Notes: generated by a model not told the origin, from the letters alone. Positions 40,117 to 49,812 are shown, numbered from the stretch's first letter. The stretch: DNA of 64,000 nucleotides from Ruegeria lacuscaerulensis (GCF_013031245.1 NZ_WPZL01000003.1:293681-357680); one strand, 5' to 3'. Translations and numbers: made by a program.

Positions 40117-41453
40117 CCGAGTCCGTCAAAAACACGCTGCTTTTCGTAGTCGTTGCCGGGTTAATCCTGTTAAGCGGGTTCACGCAGAGCTGGAACACCG
40201 CGATCCTGATTCTGAACATGGGGCTGATCTCGGCCATCATGGCGATCGGGGTGAACCTGCAATGGGGCTTTGCAGGCCTGTTCAACGTCGGTGTCATGGG
40301 CTTTGTCGCGCTGGGTGGGCTGGCGGTTGTGCTGGTGTCTACGCCTCCGACGCCAGGGGCCTGGTCCTCGGGCGGATATGGGATCGTACTGTCGTTGCTG
40401 CTGGGCGCGGCAACTGTTGTGGCTTGTGTGCTGGTTGCACAGAAATTGCCAAAAGGCCGGGTACAGACGCTGTCGATCATCGGCATTCTGGTTGTCGGTT
40501 TCTTCATCTATCGCGCTGTATTTGATCCCAGCGCGGCGGCGGTCGAGGCGATCAACCCTGCCGTGGCTGGAAACCTCGGTGGATTGAACTTCTGCACCGA
40601 GGCCCGATATTGCGGCTGGTTGGTTGTTCTGGCTTGGTTTGCCGGCGGTCTGTTAGCAGCAGGTGCGGCTTGGCTAATCGGGAAAACAGCTTTGGGATTG
40701 CGCTCGGATTATTTGGCGATTGCAACGCTAGGTATTGCCGAAATTATCATTGCGATCATGAAAAACGAAGACTGGCTGGCCAGAGGGGTCAAGAACGTCT
40801 ACGGCATTCCTCGCCCGTACCCGGTCGTGGGCTATGAAGTAGAGCTGCAAAACGATCCTGGTTTTCTTACGCGCGCCGATTGGTTTGGGCTTGATCCGGT
40901 CACAGCCTCGACTCTCTCCGTCAAACTCGGATACTCGCTTCTGTTTACGATCGTCTTGCTGGCGCTGCTCTGGATGGCGCAGATGGCGCTCAAAAGCCCA
41001 TGGGGCCGCATGATGCGCGCGATCCGAGATAACGAAGTCGCGGCCGAGGCGATGGGTAAGGATGTAACACGCCGCCACCTCCAGATCTTTGTTCTGGGGT
41101 CCGCAATTTGCGGAATCGCCGGCGCGATGATGACCACACTGGACGGGCAGCTTACGCCAGGCACGTATAACCCCCTGCGCTTTACCTTTCTGGTTTGGGT
41201 CATGGTGATCGTCGGCGGGTCGGGAAACAATTTTGGAGCGGTTCTGGGCGCTTTCCTGATCTGGTTCCTGTGGATTCAGGTTGAACCCATTGGGCTGTGG
41301 CTGATGAACCTGATAACCTTGGGTCTGCCCGATGGCAGTGCACTCAAGTCGCACCTGATTGACAGCGCAGCACATATGCGCCTGTTCACTATGGGTCTGA
41401 TCCTGCTGATTGTTCTCAGATTCAGTCCCAGAGGCCTGATCCCTGAGAAGTAG
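40113..41453 (+). CDS. livM: Branched-chain amino-acid ABC transporter permease LivM
   Basis: 446 residues. It has ISAIMAIGVNLQWGFAGLFN and the loop LKSPWGRMMRAIRDNEVAAE, signatures of LivM. It is longer than the ~320-residue norm, with an extra membrane segment and soluble loop (about residues 90-175) between the first helices. A terminator follows. Confidence 0.92.
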   Translation: MTESVKNTLLFVVVAGLILLSGFTQSWNTAILILNMGLISAIMAIGVNLQWGFAGLFNVGVMGFVALGGLAVVLVSTPPTPGAWSSGGYGIVLSLLLGAATVVACVLVAQKLPKGRVQTLSIIGILVVGFFIYRAVFDPSAAAVEAINPAVAGNLGGLNFCTEARYCGWLVVLAWFAGGLLAAGAAWLIGKTALGLRSDYLAIATLGIAEIIIAIMKNEDWLARGVKNVYGIPRPYPVVGYEVELQNDPGFLTRADWFGLDPVTASTLSVKLGYSLLFTIVLLALLWMAQMALKSPWGRMMRAIRDNEVAAEAMGKDVTRRHLQIFVLGSAICGIAGAMMTTLDGQLTPGTYNPLRFTFLVWVMVIVGGSGNNFGAVLGAFLIWFLWIQVEPIGLWLMNLITLGLPDGSALKSHLIDSAAHMRLFTMGLILLIVLRFSPRGLIPEK

Positions 41454-41476
41454 GTCTATTTTCTCCCAAATACCTG

Positions 41477-41507
41477 AACCGCGCCGATTATTCGGCGCGG
41501 TTTCTTG
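41477..41507 (+). terminator. Rho-independent terminator after livM
   Basis: An 11-bp perfect stem (AACCGCGCCGA / TCGGCGCGGTT), four-base loop and T-rich tail (TTCTTG). Ends livHM. Confidence 0.88.
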
Positions 41508-41640
41508 ATTCCTGACCTAATCTTTATTAGAGGCAACCATCGTTAGACTAATTCTGAATTTATAAAGGTCGACGTTCACGCCAAATTAGCTAATCGACGT
41601 TACTGGTTCAGGCTAACTCTTGAGAATAAGAAGACGACAC

Positions 41641-41892
41641 ATGAAAGCCACTCTTGTTACCAAAATCCTTATGTTGCTGCTTGTTGCAAGTCTGGCCGCA
41701 TGTATCCCTTCGCCGGAAGATCTGGAAACCACGCCGGTAAAGGTTCAGACCCCCAAAGGTGAAGTGACATGTCAGCTTTACCGCCAGGACCGTGTGACGT
41801 GGGATCGGGCCATCAACTTCCCTGCAACCAAAATGTCGGTACCTGAGGCGGATGCATATTGTCGGCAGGAAGGGCAACGTCGTCTTAAGTAG
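41641..41892 (+). CDS. Small lipoprotein, unknown function
   Basis: 83 residues from ATG 41641. The signal ends in a lipobox LAAC (in LLVASLAACIPSPED), so the mature protein is lipid-anchored at Cys21. The rest is ~62 residues with two more cysteines (VTCQLY, DAYCRQ). No family recognised; an in-frame codon at 41620 is an unlikely start. Confidence 0.75.
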   Translation: MKATLVTKILMLLLVASLAACIPSPEDLETTPVKVQTPKGEVTCQLYRQDRVTWDRAINFPATKMSVPEADAYCRQEGQRRLK

Positions 41893-41937
41893 TGCTATGG
41901 GCGACGGGCAACAGACCGGTTGCTCGACGCCCGAACG

Positions 41938-43479
41938 TCACCGGTTCTTGAACAGACCGCCAAGGATACCGCGGACAATCCGGCGCCCGGTGGTTCCCTT
42001 AAGTTCCTTGATGACAGCTTCGGTCATAGCGGTGGCAAACGTATCTTTCTGGCGGGTCACCCGCGACGACGAGCGCCCGACCCGGCTGCCGGAAAACCGG
42101 CGCGCGGTAGCGAATTCACGCTCGGCCACGGATTGTGTTTCTTCCTGCTCTTCCGCCACGGCGGCAGCCTGTGCTGCCGCGTCCGCGCGGGCTTGAAGAA
42201 TTTCAAAGGCCGATTTCCGATCCGTCAACGTGCCATATTTGGCATTCATTTCAGACGCATCTATCAAAGCCTGGCGTTCTGAATCCGTAATCGGTCCAAG
42301 CTGTGATCCTGGTGGCCGAATGAGTGTGCGCTCAACAATCCCGGGCACACCCTTTTTCTGCAGCATGGATGTCACCGCTTCTCCCACGCCAACCTCGCGG
42401 ATCACCGCTTCTGTATCGAAGGCAGGGTTCTCGCGATAGGTTTCGGCTGCAAGGCGCAGGTTCTTTCGGTCGCGCGCTGTAAACGCACGCAGCGCGTGCT
42501 GAACGCGATTGCCGAGCTGACCCAGAATATCTTCGGGAATATCCGCTGGGTTTTGCGAAATGAAATATACACCAACGCCTTTGGACCGGATCAGCCGCGC
42601 AACTTGCTCGACCTTGTCTACAAGAACCTTCGGCGCATCCTCGAACAACAGATGTGCCTCGTCAAAAAAGAAGACCAGTTTGGGTTTTTCCGGGTCGCCG
42701 ACTTCGGGCAGTTCCTCGAACAATTCGCTCAGCAGCCACAATAAGAACGTCGCGTACAGACGCGGAGATCCCATCAACTTATCGGACGCCAGGATATTCA
42801 CTATTCCCTGCCCGTTTTCGTCGGTTCGCATCAAATCGGCCAATTCCAGAGCCGGTTCACCGAACAGGTTTGTTCCACCCTGGTTTTCCAGCACCAGCAA
42901 GCGCCGCTGAATTGCTCCGATCGAGGCCGTGGACACATTCCCATAGCGCAAAGACAACTGCGCCCGGTTTTCTCCAATCCAGACCAACAGGGACTGCAGG
43001 TCCTTAAGATCCAGCAGCGGCATACCCTCTTCGTCTGCCACGCGGAAAGCGATATTCAGAATGCCTTCCTGCGCCTCGCTAAGGTCCATGAGACGTGACA
43101 ACAGCAAGGGGCCCATTTCGGTAACGGTCGTTCGGACCGGATGCCCCTGCTCCCCGAACAAATCCCAGAACGTAACCGGGCATGCGACGTATGAATAATC
43201 CGCAAATCCAATGCGCTGGGCCCGGTCCTGAAACGCCTGGTGCAGTTTGTGAGTTTCACTGCCTGCCTTTGCCAACCCGGACAAATCCCCTTTGACGTCA
43301 GACAGAAAAACCGGGACACCGGCCTGCGAGAATCCTTCAGCCAGGATCTGCAGCGTCACTGTTTTACCTGTTCCCGTCGCCCCGGCAATCAAACCGTGCC
43401 GATTGGCATATTTCAGCGTCAGGGTTTGAGGCTGGCTATAGTCTTCACCTGCGCCGCCCAGAAAGATAGTTTTGTCCAT
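41938..43479 (-). CDS. DUF853 HerA-like P-loop ATPase (YjgR type)
   Basis: 513 residues. Walker [13 protein letters not shown] near residue 35, Walker [14 protein letters not shown], and the downstream [21 protein letters not shown] match the YjgR/DUF853 group of HerA-related ATPases. The C-terminal ~70 residues are basic and helical. The role is unknown; a chromosomal housekeeping type, not part of the island HerA. A start at ATG 43479. Confidence 0.88.
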   Translation of the reverse strand: MDKTIFLGGAGEDYSQPQTLTLKYANRHGLIAGATGTGKTVTLQILAEGFSQAGVPVFLSDVKGDLSGLAKAGSETHKLHQAFQDRAQRIGFADYSYVACPVTFWDLFGEQGHPVRTTVTEMGPLLLSRLMDLSEAQEGILNIAFRVADEEGMPLLDLKDLQSLLVWIGENRAQLSLRYGNVSTASIGAIQRRLLVLENQGGTNLFGEPALELADLMRTDENGQGIVNILASDKLMGSPRLYATFLLWLLSELFEELPEVGDPEKPKLVFFFDEAHLLFEDAPKVLVDKVEQVARLIRSKGVGVYFISQNPADIPEDILGQLGNRVQHALRAFTARDRKNLRLAAETYRENPAFDTEAVIREVGVGEAVTSMLQKKGVPGIVERTLIRPPGSQLGPITDSERQALIDASEMNAKYGTLTDRKSAFEILQARADAAAQAAAVAEEQEETQSVAEREFATARRFSGSRVGRSSSRVTRQKDTFATAMTEAVIKELKGTTGRRIVRGILGGLFKNR

Positions 43480-43604
43480 GAATGTAAGGCCTTAATTTCC
43501 ACCGATCTGCCCCCAGCATACAAACTTAACCTTTAACTGCGATAGTCCAATCGCAGCCTTCGCCTTCACAGGTGCACGGTTGCAAACTTCCTCCCTGTCG
43601 ACTG

Positions 43605-43631
43605 GCCGCGCCTCCGGGCGCGGCTTTTTTT
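43605..43631 (+). terminator. Orphan Rho-independent terminator, plus strand
   Basis: Stem GCCGCGCC / GGCGCGGC, loop TCCG, seven T. No plus-strand protein gene lies within 1.7 kb upstream. A second plus-strand terminator lies 117 bases downstream. It may end a small RNA transcribed from the 43,480-43,604 region, which also holds a small hairpin (CTGCGAT / ATCGCAG). Confidence 0.85.
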
Positions 43632-43671
43632 AACGAATCCTTGTTTAGGCATTAAAATTTCAGGTTTGCAG

Positions 43672-43700
43672 TTGACCAGTGCGTTCCCCTTTCGTAACGT
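43672..43700 (+). promoter_or_regulatory. Candidate sigma-70 promoter of a small RNA
   Basis: TTGACC (43672-43677), a 17-base spacer, and TAACGT (43695-43700). It would start transcription near 43,707, 40-70 bases before a strong terminator. Confidence 0.55.
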
Positions 43701-43706
43701 CTGCGC

Positions 43707-43776
43707 ATAACTAAGTCGGCCAGTCCGACGGGGAGAAAAGTCTTTGGAAGGGAGCCGCTCCACCGGCTCCCTTTTT
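43707..43776 (+). ncRNA. Candidate ~70-base small RNA
   Basis: Bounded by the promoter at 43672-43700 and a terminator (stem AAGGGAGCCG / CGGCTCCCTT, 43748-43773, then T-run to 43776). A first hairpin is GTCGG-CCAGT-CCGAC (43715-43729), followed by the single-stranded purine-rich GGGGAGAAAAG. No open frame. It would be independent of the ialB-like gene, whose start is 140 bases beyond the terminator. Confidence 0.45.
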
Positions 43777-43916
43777 CATTGGACACAGCGGGCGATCTGC
43801 CTGACGTTATGGCAAGAATCCGTCTACATCCAACGAATGACACACCTTACTGCCTGACAGTATCGCCCAAGGGTGATAGACGGGATCAAAAGCTCAATCA
43901 CATTGCCGAGGCATCC

Positions 43917-44525
43917 ATGATCAAGAACACCCTATCTCTCAGCTTTGTTGCCGCTGCCCTCTGGTGTGGTGCCGCTTATGCTCAGGAAGCAACTCAGGAG
44001 GCTGAGACATCGGCTGAAACTCCGCAAACCGAAGTTGGGTCCGATTTGGATCTGGGCGAAGCCGGACCCCGTGTTGGCGAGCAATATGTCAAAGAAGAGG
44101 TGGGGAGCTGGGCGATAACCTGTCTCAAGACCGAAACCGATACAGATCCCTGCCTGATGAGGCAGGTGCTGTCGGGGCCGGAAGGCCAACCCATCGCTGA
44201 TATCACGATAACCAAACTACCCGAGTCTGCGCCGGCCGTTGCTGGCGCTACCGTTATCGTGCCCCTCGAAGTTTTTTTGCAAGCCCAACTGGCGCTGTCG
44301 ATCGACGGGGCACCGGGCAAGCGCTATAATTTTCACCACTGCAACCCGGTTGGTTGTATTGTGCAATTGGGCTTTACCCAGGGCGACGTAGACGCAATGA
44401 AAGCCGGAACCAAAGCGAACATTTCGGTAGTGTCCGTTCTGGCTCCTAATCAACTTTTGGATATTGAAGTGTCGCTGGCAGGGTTCACCGCCGGGTTCGA
44501 CGGGCTGAGTGTCAACCAAAACTAA
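43917..44525 (+). CDS. IalB-like (invasion associated locus B) periplasmic protein
   Basis: 202 residues with a signal peptide (SLSFVAAALWCGAAYA), then an acidic stretch (residues ~24-55). The domain has GSWAITCLKTETDTDPCLM and FHHCNPVGCIVQLGFTQGD, the cysteine pattern of the IalB family (PF06776). ATG 43917 is preferred over one at 43779 inside the terminator. Function in free-living bacteria is unknown. Confidence 0.85.
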   Translation: MIKNTLSLSFVAAALWCGAAYAQEATQEAETSAETPQTEVGSDLDLGEAGPRVGEQYVKEEVGSWAITCLKTETDTDPCLMRQVLSGPEGQPIADITITKLPESAPAVAGATVIVPLEVFLQAQLALSIDGAPGKRYNFHHCNPVGCIVQLGFTQGDVDAMKAGTKANISVVSVLAPNQLLDIEVSLAGFTAGFDGLSVNQN

Positions 44526-44593
44526 GCCCGAACCAAACCAAAATTGCCGCCCGATTACACTGGCGGCGTTTTCATGTTCAATTGAAATTTTTG

Positions 44594-45802
44594 TCAGATC
44601 CGTTTTAGCGCCAGAACCGCATTCAGCCCGCCAAAGGCGAATGCGTTGCTGAGCGCTACATCGACCTTAGCTTCTCGGGCGTCGTTGGGCACCACGTCCA
44701 ATGCGCATTCCGGGTCGGGCTCTTCATAACCAATCGTCGGAGCGATTACGCCATCGCGCAGCGCCATAATGCACGCCAGCAATTCCACTGCGCCAGTACC
44801 ACCAATCAGGTGGCCGTGCATGGATTTCGTCGACGAGATCATAAGGTCATCTGCATGCGGGCCAAAAACGTCGGCGACCGCCGCGCATTCGGTTTTGTCA
44901 TTTGCCGCTGTGCCGGTGCCATGCGCATTGATATAGCCGACCTGATCCGCGTTCAGACTCGCATCCGCCAAAGCGCCGGACATCGCCCGCGCAGCGCCCT
45001 GCTTACTGGGCATCACGATATCAGAGGCGTCCGAGGTCATCGCAAATCCGACAACCTCGCACAATATGTCTGCACCGCGCGCGCGGGCATGTTCGTATTC
45101 TTCGAATACGAAGACGCCTGCGCCCTCGCCCTGAACCATTCCGTTGCGATTGGCGCTGAAGGGGCGGCAAGCGTCCTTGGACATGACGCGCAACCCTTCC
45201 CAGGCTTTCACGCCGCCAAAGCACAACATGGATTCCGACCCACCGGTGATCATCGCCGGAGCCGCTCCACTGCGCACCATTTGAAAGGCAAGCGCCATCG
45301 CATGGTTCGAAGACGCGCATGCCGTCGACACCGTAAAACTAGGACCTTTGAGGTTATGCTCCATCGAAACGTGGCTGGCTGCCGCGTTGTTCATCAATTT
45401 GGGAACAACAAAGGGGTGAACGCGGTTCTTGCCGTCCTCGTACACCGATCGGTAATTGTCATCCCAGGTTGAAACACCGCCACCGGCGGTGCCCAAGACG
45501 ACACCGGATCGCGCCGCAAGATCACCGTGGAACTCGATCCCCGACTGATCAATTGCTTCTTTCGTTGCCGTCAAAGTAAATTGGGTGAACCGGTCATACA
45601 GGGTCATCTGCTGACGGTTGAAACGCCCTTCTGCCTCGAACCCGCGCACCTGACCACCGATCTTGATCGCCAGACGATCGACATCGCGGAACTCCAGCTC
45701 GGAAATACCGCAGCGACCTTCGCGCATGGCCTCCAGAGTATCGGGAACGGAGTGGCCCAGCGAGTTGATCGTCCCGGCCCCGGTAATGACAACGCGTTTC
45801 AT
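44594..45802 (-). CDS. Beta-ketoacyl-ACP synthase (FabF-like)
   Basis: 402 residues of the thiolase fold. Catalytic Cys162 is in VSTACASSNHA; His294 in NAHGTGTAANDKTE; Lys326 and His331 in TKSMHGHLIGG. It lies 9 bases after an acyl carrier protein and downstream of lpxD, suggesting chain extension on that dedicated carrier for a special lipid, not bulk fatty-acid synthesis. Confidence 0.9.
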   Translation of the reverse strand: MKRVVITGAGTINSLGHSVPDTLEAMREGRCGISELEFRDVDRLAIKIGGQVRGFEAEGRFNRQQMTLYDRFTQFTLTATKEAIDQSGIEFHGDLAARSGVVLGTAGGGVSTWDDNYRSVYEDGKNRVHPFVVPKLMNNAAASHVSMEHNLKGPSFTVSTACASSNHAMALAFQMVRSGAAPAMITGGSESMLCFGGVKAWEGLRVMSKDACRPFSANRNGMVQGEGAGVFVFEEYEHARARGADILCEVVGFAMTSDASDIVMPSKQGAARAMSGALADASLNADQVGYINAHGTGTAANDKTECAAVADVFGPHADDLMISSTKSMHGHLIGGTGAVELLACIMALRDGVIAPTIGYEEPDPECALDVVPNDAREAKVDVALSNAFAFGGLNAVLALKRI

Positions 45803-45811
45803 GGTCTTATG

Positions 45812-46069
45812 TCAGACCTTTTCCGACACAAGCTTTTCGATACCGGCAATGATTGCGGCGACGTTCGAGATGTCGAAATCACTGGCCGTCGGTTCGTTGG
45901 CATTAAACGGTACCGAGATGTCGAATTCTTCCTCAATTGCAAAAATGCTCTCGACAAGGCCCAGGCTGTCGATTCCCAGATCCTCGAGCGTACTTTCGGG
46001 CGTCACATCCGAAGGCTCCAACACGGCCTGCTCAGCAATGATGGCGATGACGCGGTCGGTGATGCTCAT
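45812..46069 (-). CDS. Acyl carrier protein, dedicated type
   Basis: 85 residues. The phosphopantetheine site is Ser35 in DLGIDSLGLVES. The helix II/III region FAIEEEFDISVPF resembles AcpXL-type carriers, which load very long chains on lipid A in rhizobia. The position between lpxD and a ketoacyl synthase supports a lipid-A-linked or other specialised carrier role. AGAGGATCGAC before ATG 46069. Confidence 0.88.
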   Translation of the reverse strand: MSITDRVIAIIAEQAVLEPSDVTPESTLEDLGIDSLGLVESIFAIEEEFDISVPFNANEPTASDFDISNVAAIIAGIEKLVSEKV

Positions 46070-46101
46070 GTCGATCCTCTGATTATCACGTTGATTGTGA
46101 C

Positions 46102-47193
46102 TTAATCGCTCGGAGGCTGTTTGAAAACAGCCTTTTTCAACGCCTCAACGTCACGTGCCATGCGGGGCAAACGGCGCTGCGCCTTGTAAATATCTGTATG
46201 GGTTTCCATTTTTATTCCCGGATAGCCCATAATTACACGGCCGGCCGGCACGTTCGACAGGATTTTGGTCCCCCCGCCAGCGATAACGCCATCGCCGATA
46301 AATATATTATCGACGACACCTGTCTGACCACCCAGAACAACGTTGTTGCCGATCTCGACCGAACCCGAAACACCGGTCTGGCCGCAGAGCAGGCAATCCT
46401 CCCCGACACGGGTGTTGTGGCCAACATGTACAAGGTTATCCAATTTTGATCCGTTGCCGACACTGGTATTGCGAATGGTTCCGTTGTCGACGGTACAGTT
46501 CGCCCCAACCTCAACGTCATCGCCAATTTCGACAGCACCGAGCGAGTGGATACGAAGCCAGCTTTGCGCCCTTGCGCCGCCCTGATCGCCCATGGTTTTG
46601 CGGGCGTTTTCGGCCCCCGAAACCTCAGGCGTGACAAAGCTGAAACCGTCACCACCGATCCGGGCACCGGGTTGAGCAATGAACCGATCGCCGATCCGCG
46701 CCCGCGCGCCAATGCTGACCATCTCGCGCAGCAACGCATTTTCACCCAGCACGGCATCCATACCGATCACACAATGCGCTCCGATGATCGCACCCTTTCC
46801 GATGCGGGCCCGGGCACCAATGACCGTCAGCGGGCCAATTGCCACGTCTTCGGCCAGTTCAGCAGTTGGATCGATCACAGCCGAGGTGTGAATACCAGGC
46901 TCAACACCCTGCCCGCCATCCAGCATGGACGTGATCCCCGCCATAGCCATACGTGGACGAGGCACGAAGATCGCGGCTGCCAGACCCAGAGCTTGCCAGT
47001 CAGCGCCTTCCCACAGAACTGCTGCACGGGCAGAGCCATTGCTCAGCGCCTCAGCGTATTTCGGTGACATTGCCATAGCCAGATCAGACGCGCCTGCGTC
47101 GGACGGTTCAGCAGCGCGCTCGATCATCAGGCTTGTTTCACCCTGACATTCCGCTCCAAGAGCTTCGGCGATTTGCTGAATGGTATATTGCAT
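46102..47193 (-). CDS. lpxD: UDP-3-O-acylglucosamine N-acyltransferase
   Basis: 363 residues. An N-terminal LpxD domain is followed by hexapeptide repeats (IGKGAIIGAHCVIGMDAVLG) and the catalytic-His region LDNLVHVGHNTRVGED. LpxD adds the second primary acyl chain in lipid A synthesis. In most bacteria it sits beside fabZ-lpxA-lpxB; here it heads an operon with an ACP and a ketoacyl synthase. An arginine-rich tail replaces the usual end. Confidence 0.93.
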   Translation of the reverse strand: MQYTIQQIAEALGAECQGETSLMIERAAEPSDAGASDLAMAMSPKYAEALSNGSARAAVLWEGADWQALGLAAAIFVPRPRMAMAGITSMLDGGQGVEPGIHTSAVIDPTAELAEDVAIGPLTVIGARARIGKGAIIGAHCVIGMDAVLGENALLREMVSIGARARIGDRFIAQPGARIGGDGFSFVTPEVSGAENARKTMGDQGGARAQSWLRIHSLGAVEIGDDVEVGANCTVDNGTIRNTSVGNGSKLDNLVHVGHNTRVGEDCLLCGQTGVSGSVEIGNNVVLGGQTGVVDNIFIGDGVIAGGGTKILSNVPAGRVIMGYPGIKMETHTDIYKAQRRLPRMARDVEALKKAVFKQPPSD

Positions 47194-47228
47194 AATGGGC
47201 TTCCCGTTTTAAGGACCTGCCCTGGTGA

Positions 47229-48857
47229 TTACCCCTGAACGTCCGGCAGGGCCACCCCTGCTTTCTGCAGAGCCTCCCAGATTTTCTGATCCCGTCCATA
47301 GACATCCCGGCGGTACTGAACCTGCCCCTTCGGCCCGATATAGGCCGTGCGATAGATCAGGTGGACAGGAACATGCTGTTCCAGTTGGACATTAGTTTCT
47401 TTGCCGGTGGCCAGAACACGATGGAAGAATGCTTTCGGATCTTCTTCCTGCCGGGCCAGTAGCGCATAGGCAAAATCGAATGGTTGCGCCAACCGGATAC
47501 AGCCGTGCGAGAATGCCCGCACCTCACGCGCGAACAAACTTTTCTGAGGCGTATCATGCAGATAGATGTTGTACTTATTGGGGAACATGAACTTCACTAG
47601 CCCCAAAGCGTTGCTCTTGCTGGGTGGCTGACGCATCGCAAACGGGAAGTTGCGGGCGTTGAATTGGGTAAAGTCCACGGCTCCGCGATTTACCTGTCGG
47701 CCGCCGCGATCTGTGATCTGGATATGACCGACGGCGTTTGGATTTGACTGCAACTTTGGCAGGTATTCCTTGGTGATGATCGAGCGCGGAACATACCAGC
47801 TCGGGTTGATGACCATATGCTCCATCTCATCCGAGAATTCGGGGCTGCGGCGGTCATGCGTGTTCTTGCCGATTACGGCGCGTGTTTCAAATGTGACCAG
47901 CCCGTCATCCACAATCTTCGCGGAAAAATCCGTCTGGTTCACCAGAATGTGCCGTTCACCCCGCTCACGCGGCAGCCAGCGTTCCCGTTCCAGCGCGACA
48001 TGGACGGCTTTTAGCCTTTCCGAGGCGCTACGATTGATTTCTGTCAGTGTTCCCTGCCCAGCCACACCATCTGATGCGAGGCCATGATCAACCTGAAACG
48101 CCTGAACGGCGGCCAGCAAGGCGTCATCGAAATCCGGGCTGGCCGTCGGTTTGAGATACCCCATCGAAACCAACCGGTTGCGCAGCTTAATTACAGCAGG
48201 TCCAGTATCACCATATTCCAGCTTCGACACAGGAACTGTCGCACCCCAACCGCCCTGATTTACCAAGTTCTCCAGAGCGATTTTTTGCTTCATCAACGCC
48301 CGGTATTGGGTCGATTGTGGTGCCAGTTGATCAAAATAGGTGCCGTTTTTCGCAGAAACGACGCCCTGCAAGTGAACTTTTGCCGGCGCCCGTTCAACTT
48401 TTCGAACCAACCCCTCGTCAATATCAGATGGGCGCAAAGCCCCGGATTGGAGGTTTCTGGCGTATTCGACAAAGGCGCGGGACAAATTGATTTCGACTGA
48501 CCCCAGGTCACGGGTCGTGCGCGCGTCCTGCATCTGATCCAGAAGCGTCTGAACACTCTGGGACCCTTCGGGCAATCCGTGCATATGAGTCGTCGACAAC
48601 GCGTTGATCAATCGTGCGCGTCGCGCCGCGTGCTCAGGTGTTTTACCCACCCAGATCGGAGAAAACCCGTTACTTCGGTAATATTCGGCGATTCCCGACC
48701 CTGAAGGGGCAAATTCGGCCACAGCCATCTGAAACGCCGTCGCCGTCTTGGACTCGGTATTGGCGATTGCCGCCGAAGCCAGAAAACATGCGGTAAAAAC
48801 AATACTGGTACGCATTCGAAAAACTGAGAGCATGAGATGGCCTTGATTATTCAACAT
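47229..48857 (-). CDS. L,D-transpeptidase (YcbB-like)
   Basis: 542 residues if ATG 48857 (GGAAG upstream) is used; 48833 is another option, and the frame continues to 49103. Signal segment MRTSIVFTACFLASAAIA. A peptidoglycan-binding domain (about residues 190-255; LRNRLVSMGYLKPT) precedes the YkuD catalytic domain with AFSHGCIRL near residue 445. It cross-links peptidoglycan (3-3 links) or attaches proteins to it. Confidence 0.9.
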   Translation of the reverse strand: MLNNQGHLMLSVFRMRTSIVFTACFLASAAIANTESKTATAFQMAVAEFAPSGSGIAEYYRSNGFSPIWVGKTPEHAARRARLINALSTTHMHGLPEGSQSVQTLLDQMQDARTTRDLGSVEINLSRAFVEYARNLQSGALRPSDIDEGLVRKVERAPAKVHLQGVVSAKNGTYFDQLAPQSTQYRALMKQKIALENLVNQGGWGATVPVSKLEYGDTGPAVIKLRNRLVSMGYLKPTASPDFDDALLAAVQAFQVDHGLASDGVAGQGTLTEINRSASERLKAVHVALERERWLPRERGERHILVNQTDFSAKIVDDGLVTFETRAVIGKNTHDRRSPEFSDEMEHMVINPSWYVPRSIITKEYLPKLQSNPNAVGHIQITDRGGRQVNRGAVDFTQFNARNFPFAMRQPPSKSNALGLVKFMFPNKYNIYLHDTPQKSLFAREVRAFSHGCIRLAQPFDFAYALLARQEEDPKAFFHRVLATGKETNVQLEQHVPVHLIYRTAYIGPKGQVQYRRDVYGRDQKIWEALQKAGVALPDVQG

Positions 48858-49187
48858 TTTACGCTTCCGAGGATCACGCCGACCAAATATGGTTTCGCGT
48901 CGGTCAAATTGTCTATTCACAAATGCATCACTTTGGTGCTTCTGTCTGCGCATGATGCTCGTTTGCATCGGCTCGCGCGGACCAGCAGGTAATTGCCTGT
49001 TGATTATACCTAATTGCATCACCTGCGCAAAAAACTGCCGAAATTTCCCCCTTGAATAGGCGAAAATGAAAGACTTCTTGGCGGAGATTTGCGTCTGTGT
49101 CATAAATCCCGCATCTGGGATGGGAAAAAATTAAGAACGCGCGCGTAACATCGTGCGCAGGCAGGAACTGTACGGGACGAAACTAAA
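48858..49187. other. Divergent intergenic region between L,D-transpeptidase and DUF882 gene
   Basis: 330 bases shared by two divergent cell-wall genes. It contains an imperfect palindrome and partial repeat around 48,989-49,025 (TAATTGCCTG and TAATTGCATC, 20-25 bases apart), a candidate site for a common regulator. No gene seen. Confidence 0.4.
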
Positions 49188-49757
49188 ATGACGATGAGCA
49201 GTACTTCGGGTTTGACCCGGCGTGCCCTACTGGGCGCATTTGCGGCTACAGCAGTCGTGGCGGCACCGACCTATTCCAATGCAGCAGGGTTTCTTCGCGG
49301 CGGTGGCGATATCCGGCGCATACGCATGTATTCCGGTCGCACCGGCGAGCGGATCGACATGATCTATTGGGTCGATGGAAAATACATCAAAGACGCCGTG
49401 AAAGAAGTGAACCATTTCATGCGCGACTGGCGGACTGATCAGGTCAAAGACGTGGACCTGCGCACAATCGATATCATGGCCGCATCGCACAATCTACTGG
49501 ACGTCAACGAACCCTATATGCTGCTCTCGGGATACCGTTCCCCGCAAACCAACGCGATGCTTCGGTCCCGCTCGCGCCGGGTGGCGAAAAACTCGCTGCA
49601 TATGAAGGGTCAGGCAGCTGACCTGCGGCTGGCTTCGCGGTCTGTGTCACAAATGGCCAAAGCCGCCATGTCCTGCCGCGCCGGCGGCGTCGGCAAGTAC
49701 TCCCGCTCGAATTTCGTTCATATGGATTGCGGCGAAGTCCGTTCCTGGGGTGGCTAA
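49188..49757 (+). CDS. DUF882 (YcbK-like, M15-type) cell-wall peptidase, Tat-exported
   Basis: 189 residues. A twin-arginine signal (GLTRRALLGAFAATAVVAA) is followed by a domain with SGYRSPQTNAMLRSRS, KNSLHMKGQAADLRL and NFVHMDCGEVRSWGG: the HxxxxxxD and HxD zinc-ligand pattern of DUF882/M15 peptidases. Divergent from the L,D-transpeptidase gene, so both act on peptidoglycan. A terminator follows. Confidence 0.9.
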   Translation: MTMSSTSGLTRRALLGAFAATAVVAAPTYSNAAGFLRGGGDIRRIRMYSGRTGERIDMIYWVDGKYIKDAVKEVNHFMRDWRTDQVKDVDLRTIDIMAASHNLLDVNEPYMLLSGYRSPQTNAMLRSRSRRVAKNSLHMKGQAADLRLASRSVSQMAKAAMSCRAGGVGKYSRSNFVHMDCGEVRSWGG

Positions 49758-49785
49758 CCCAACTAATGCATGACTATTCAATGAC

Positions 49786-49812
49786 GAGCGCCATTTGGCG
49801 CTCTTTGTTTTT
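49786..49812 (+). terminator. Rho-independent terminator after the DUF882 gene
   Basis: Stem GAGCGCC / GGCGCTC with a four-base loop and TTTGTTTTT. It marks the end of the core chromosomal block; accessory genes begin beyond it. Confidence 0.85.

Noticed and set aside
41938..43479. Treating the DUF853 ATPase as part of the defence system
   Set aside because: It is HerA-related but sits 13 kb away among core genes and matches the YjgR group.
43561..43631. A CcsR/cuckoo-type small RNA, because of the CCTCCC stretch before a terminator
   Set aside because: Those RNAs usually follow a DUF1127 gene and carry a loop CCTCCTCCC; neither is seen. Kept only as an orphan terminator.
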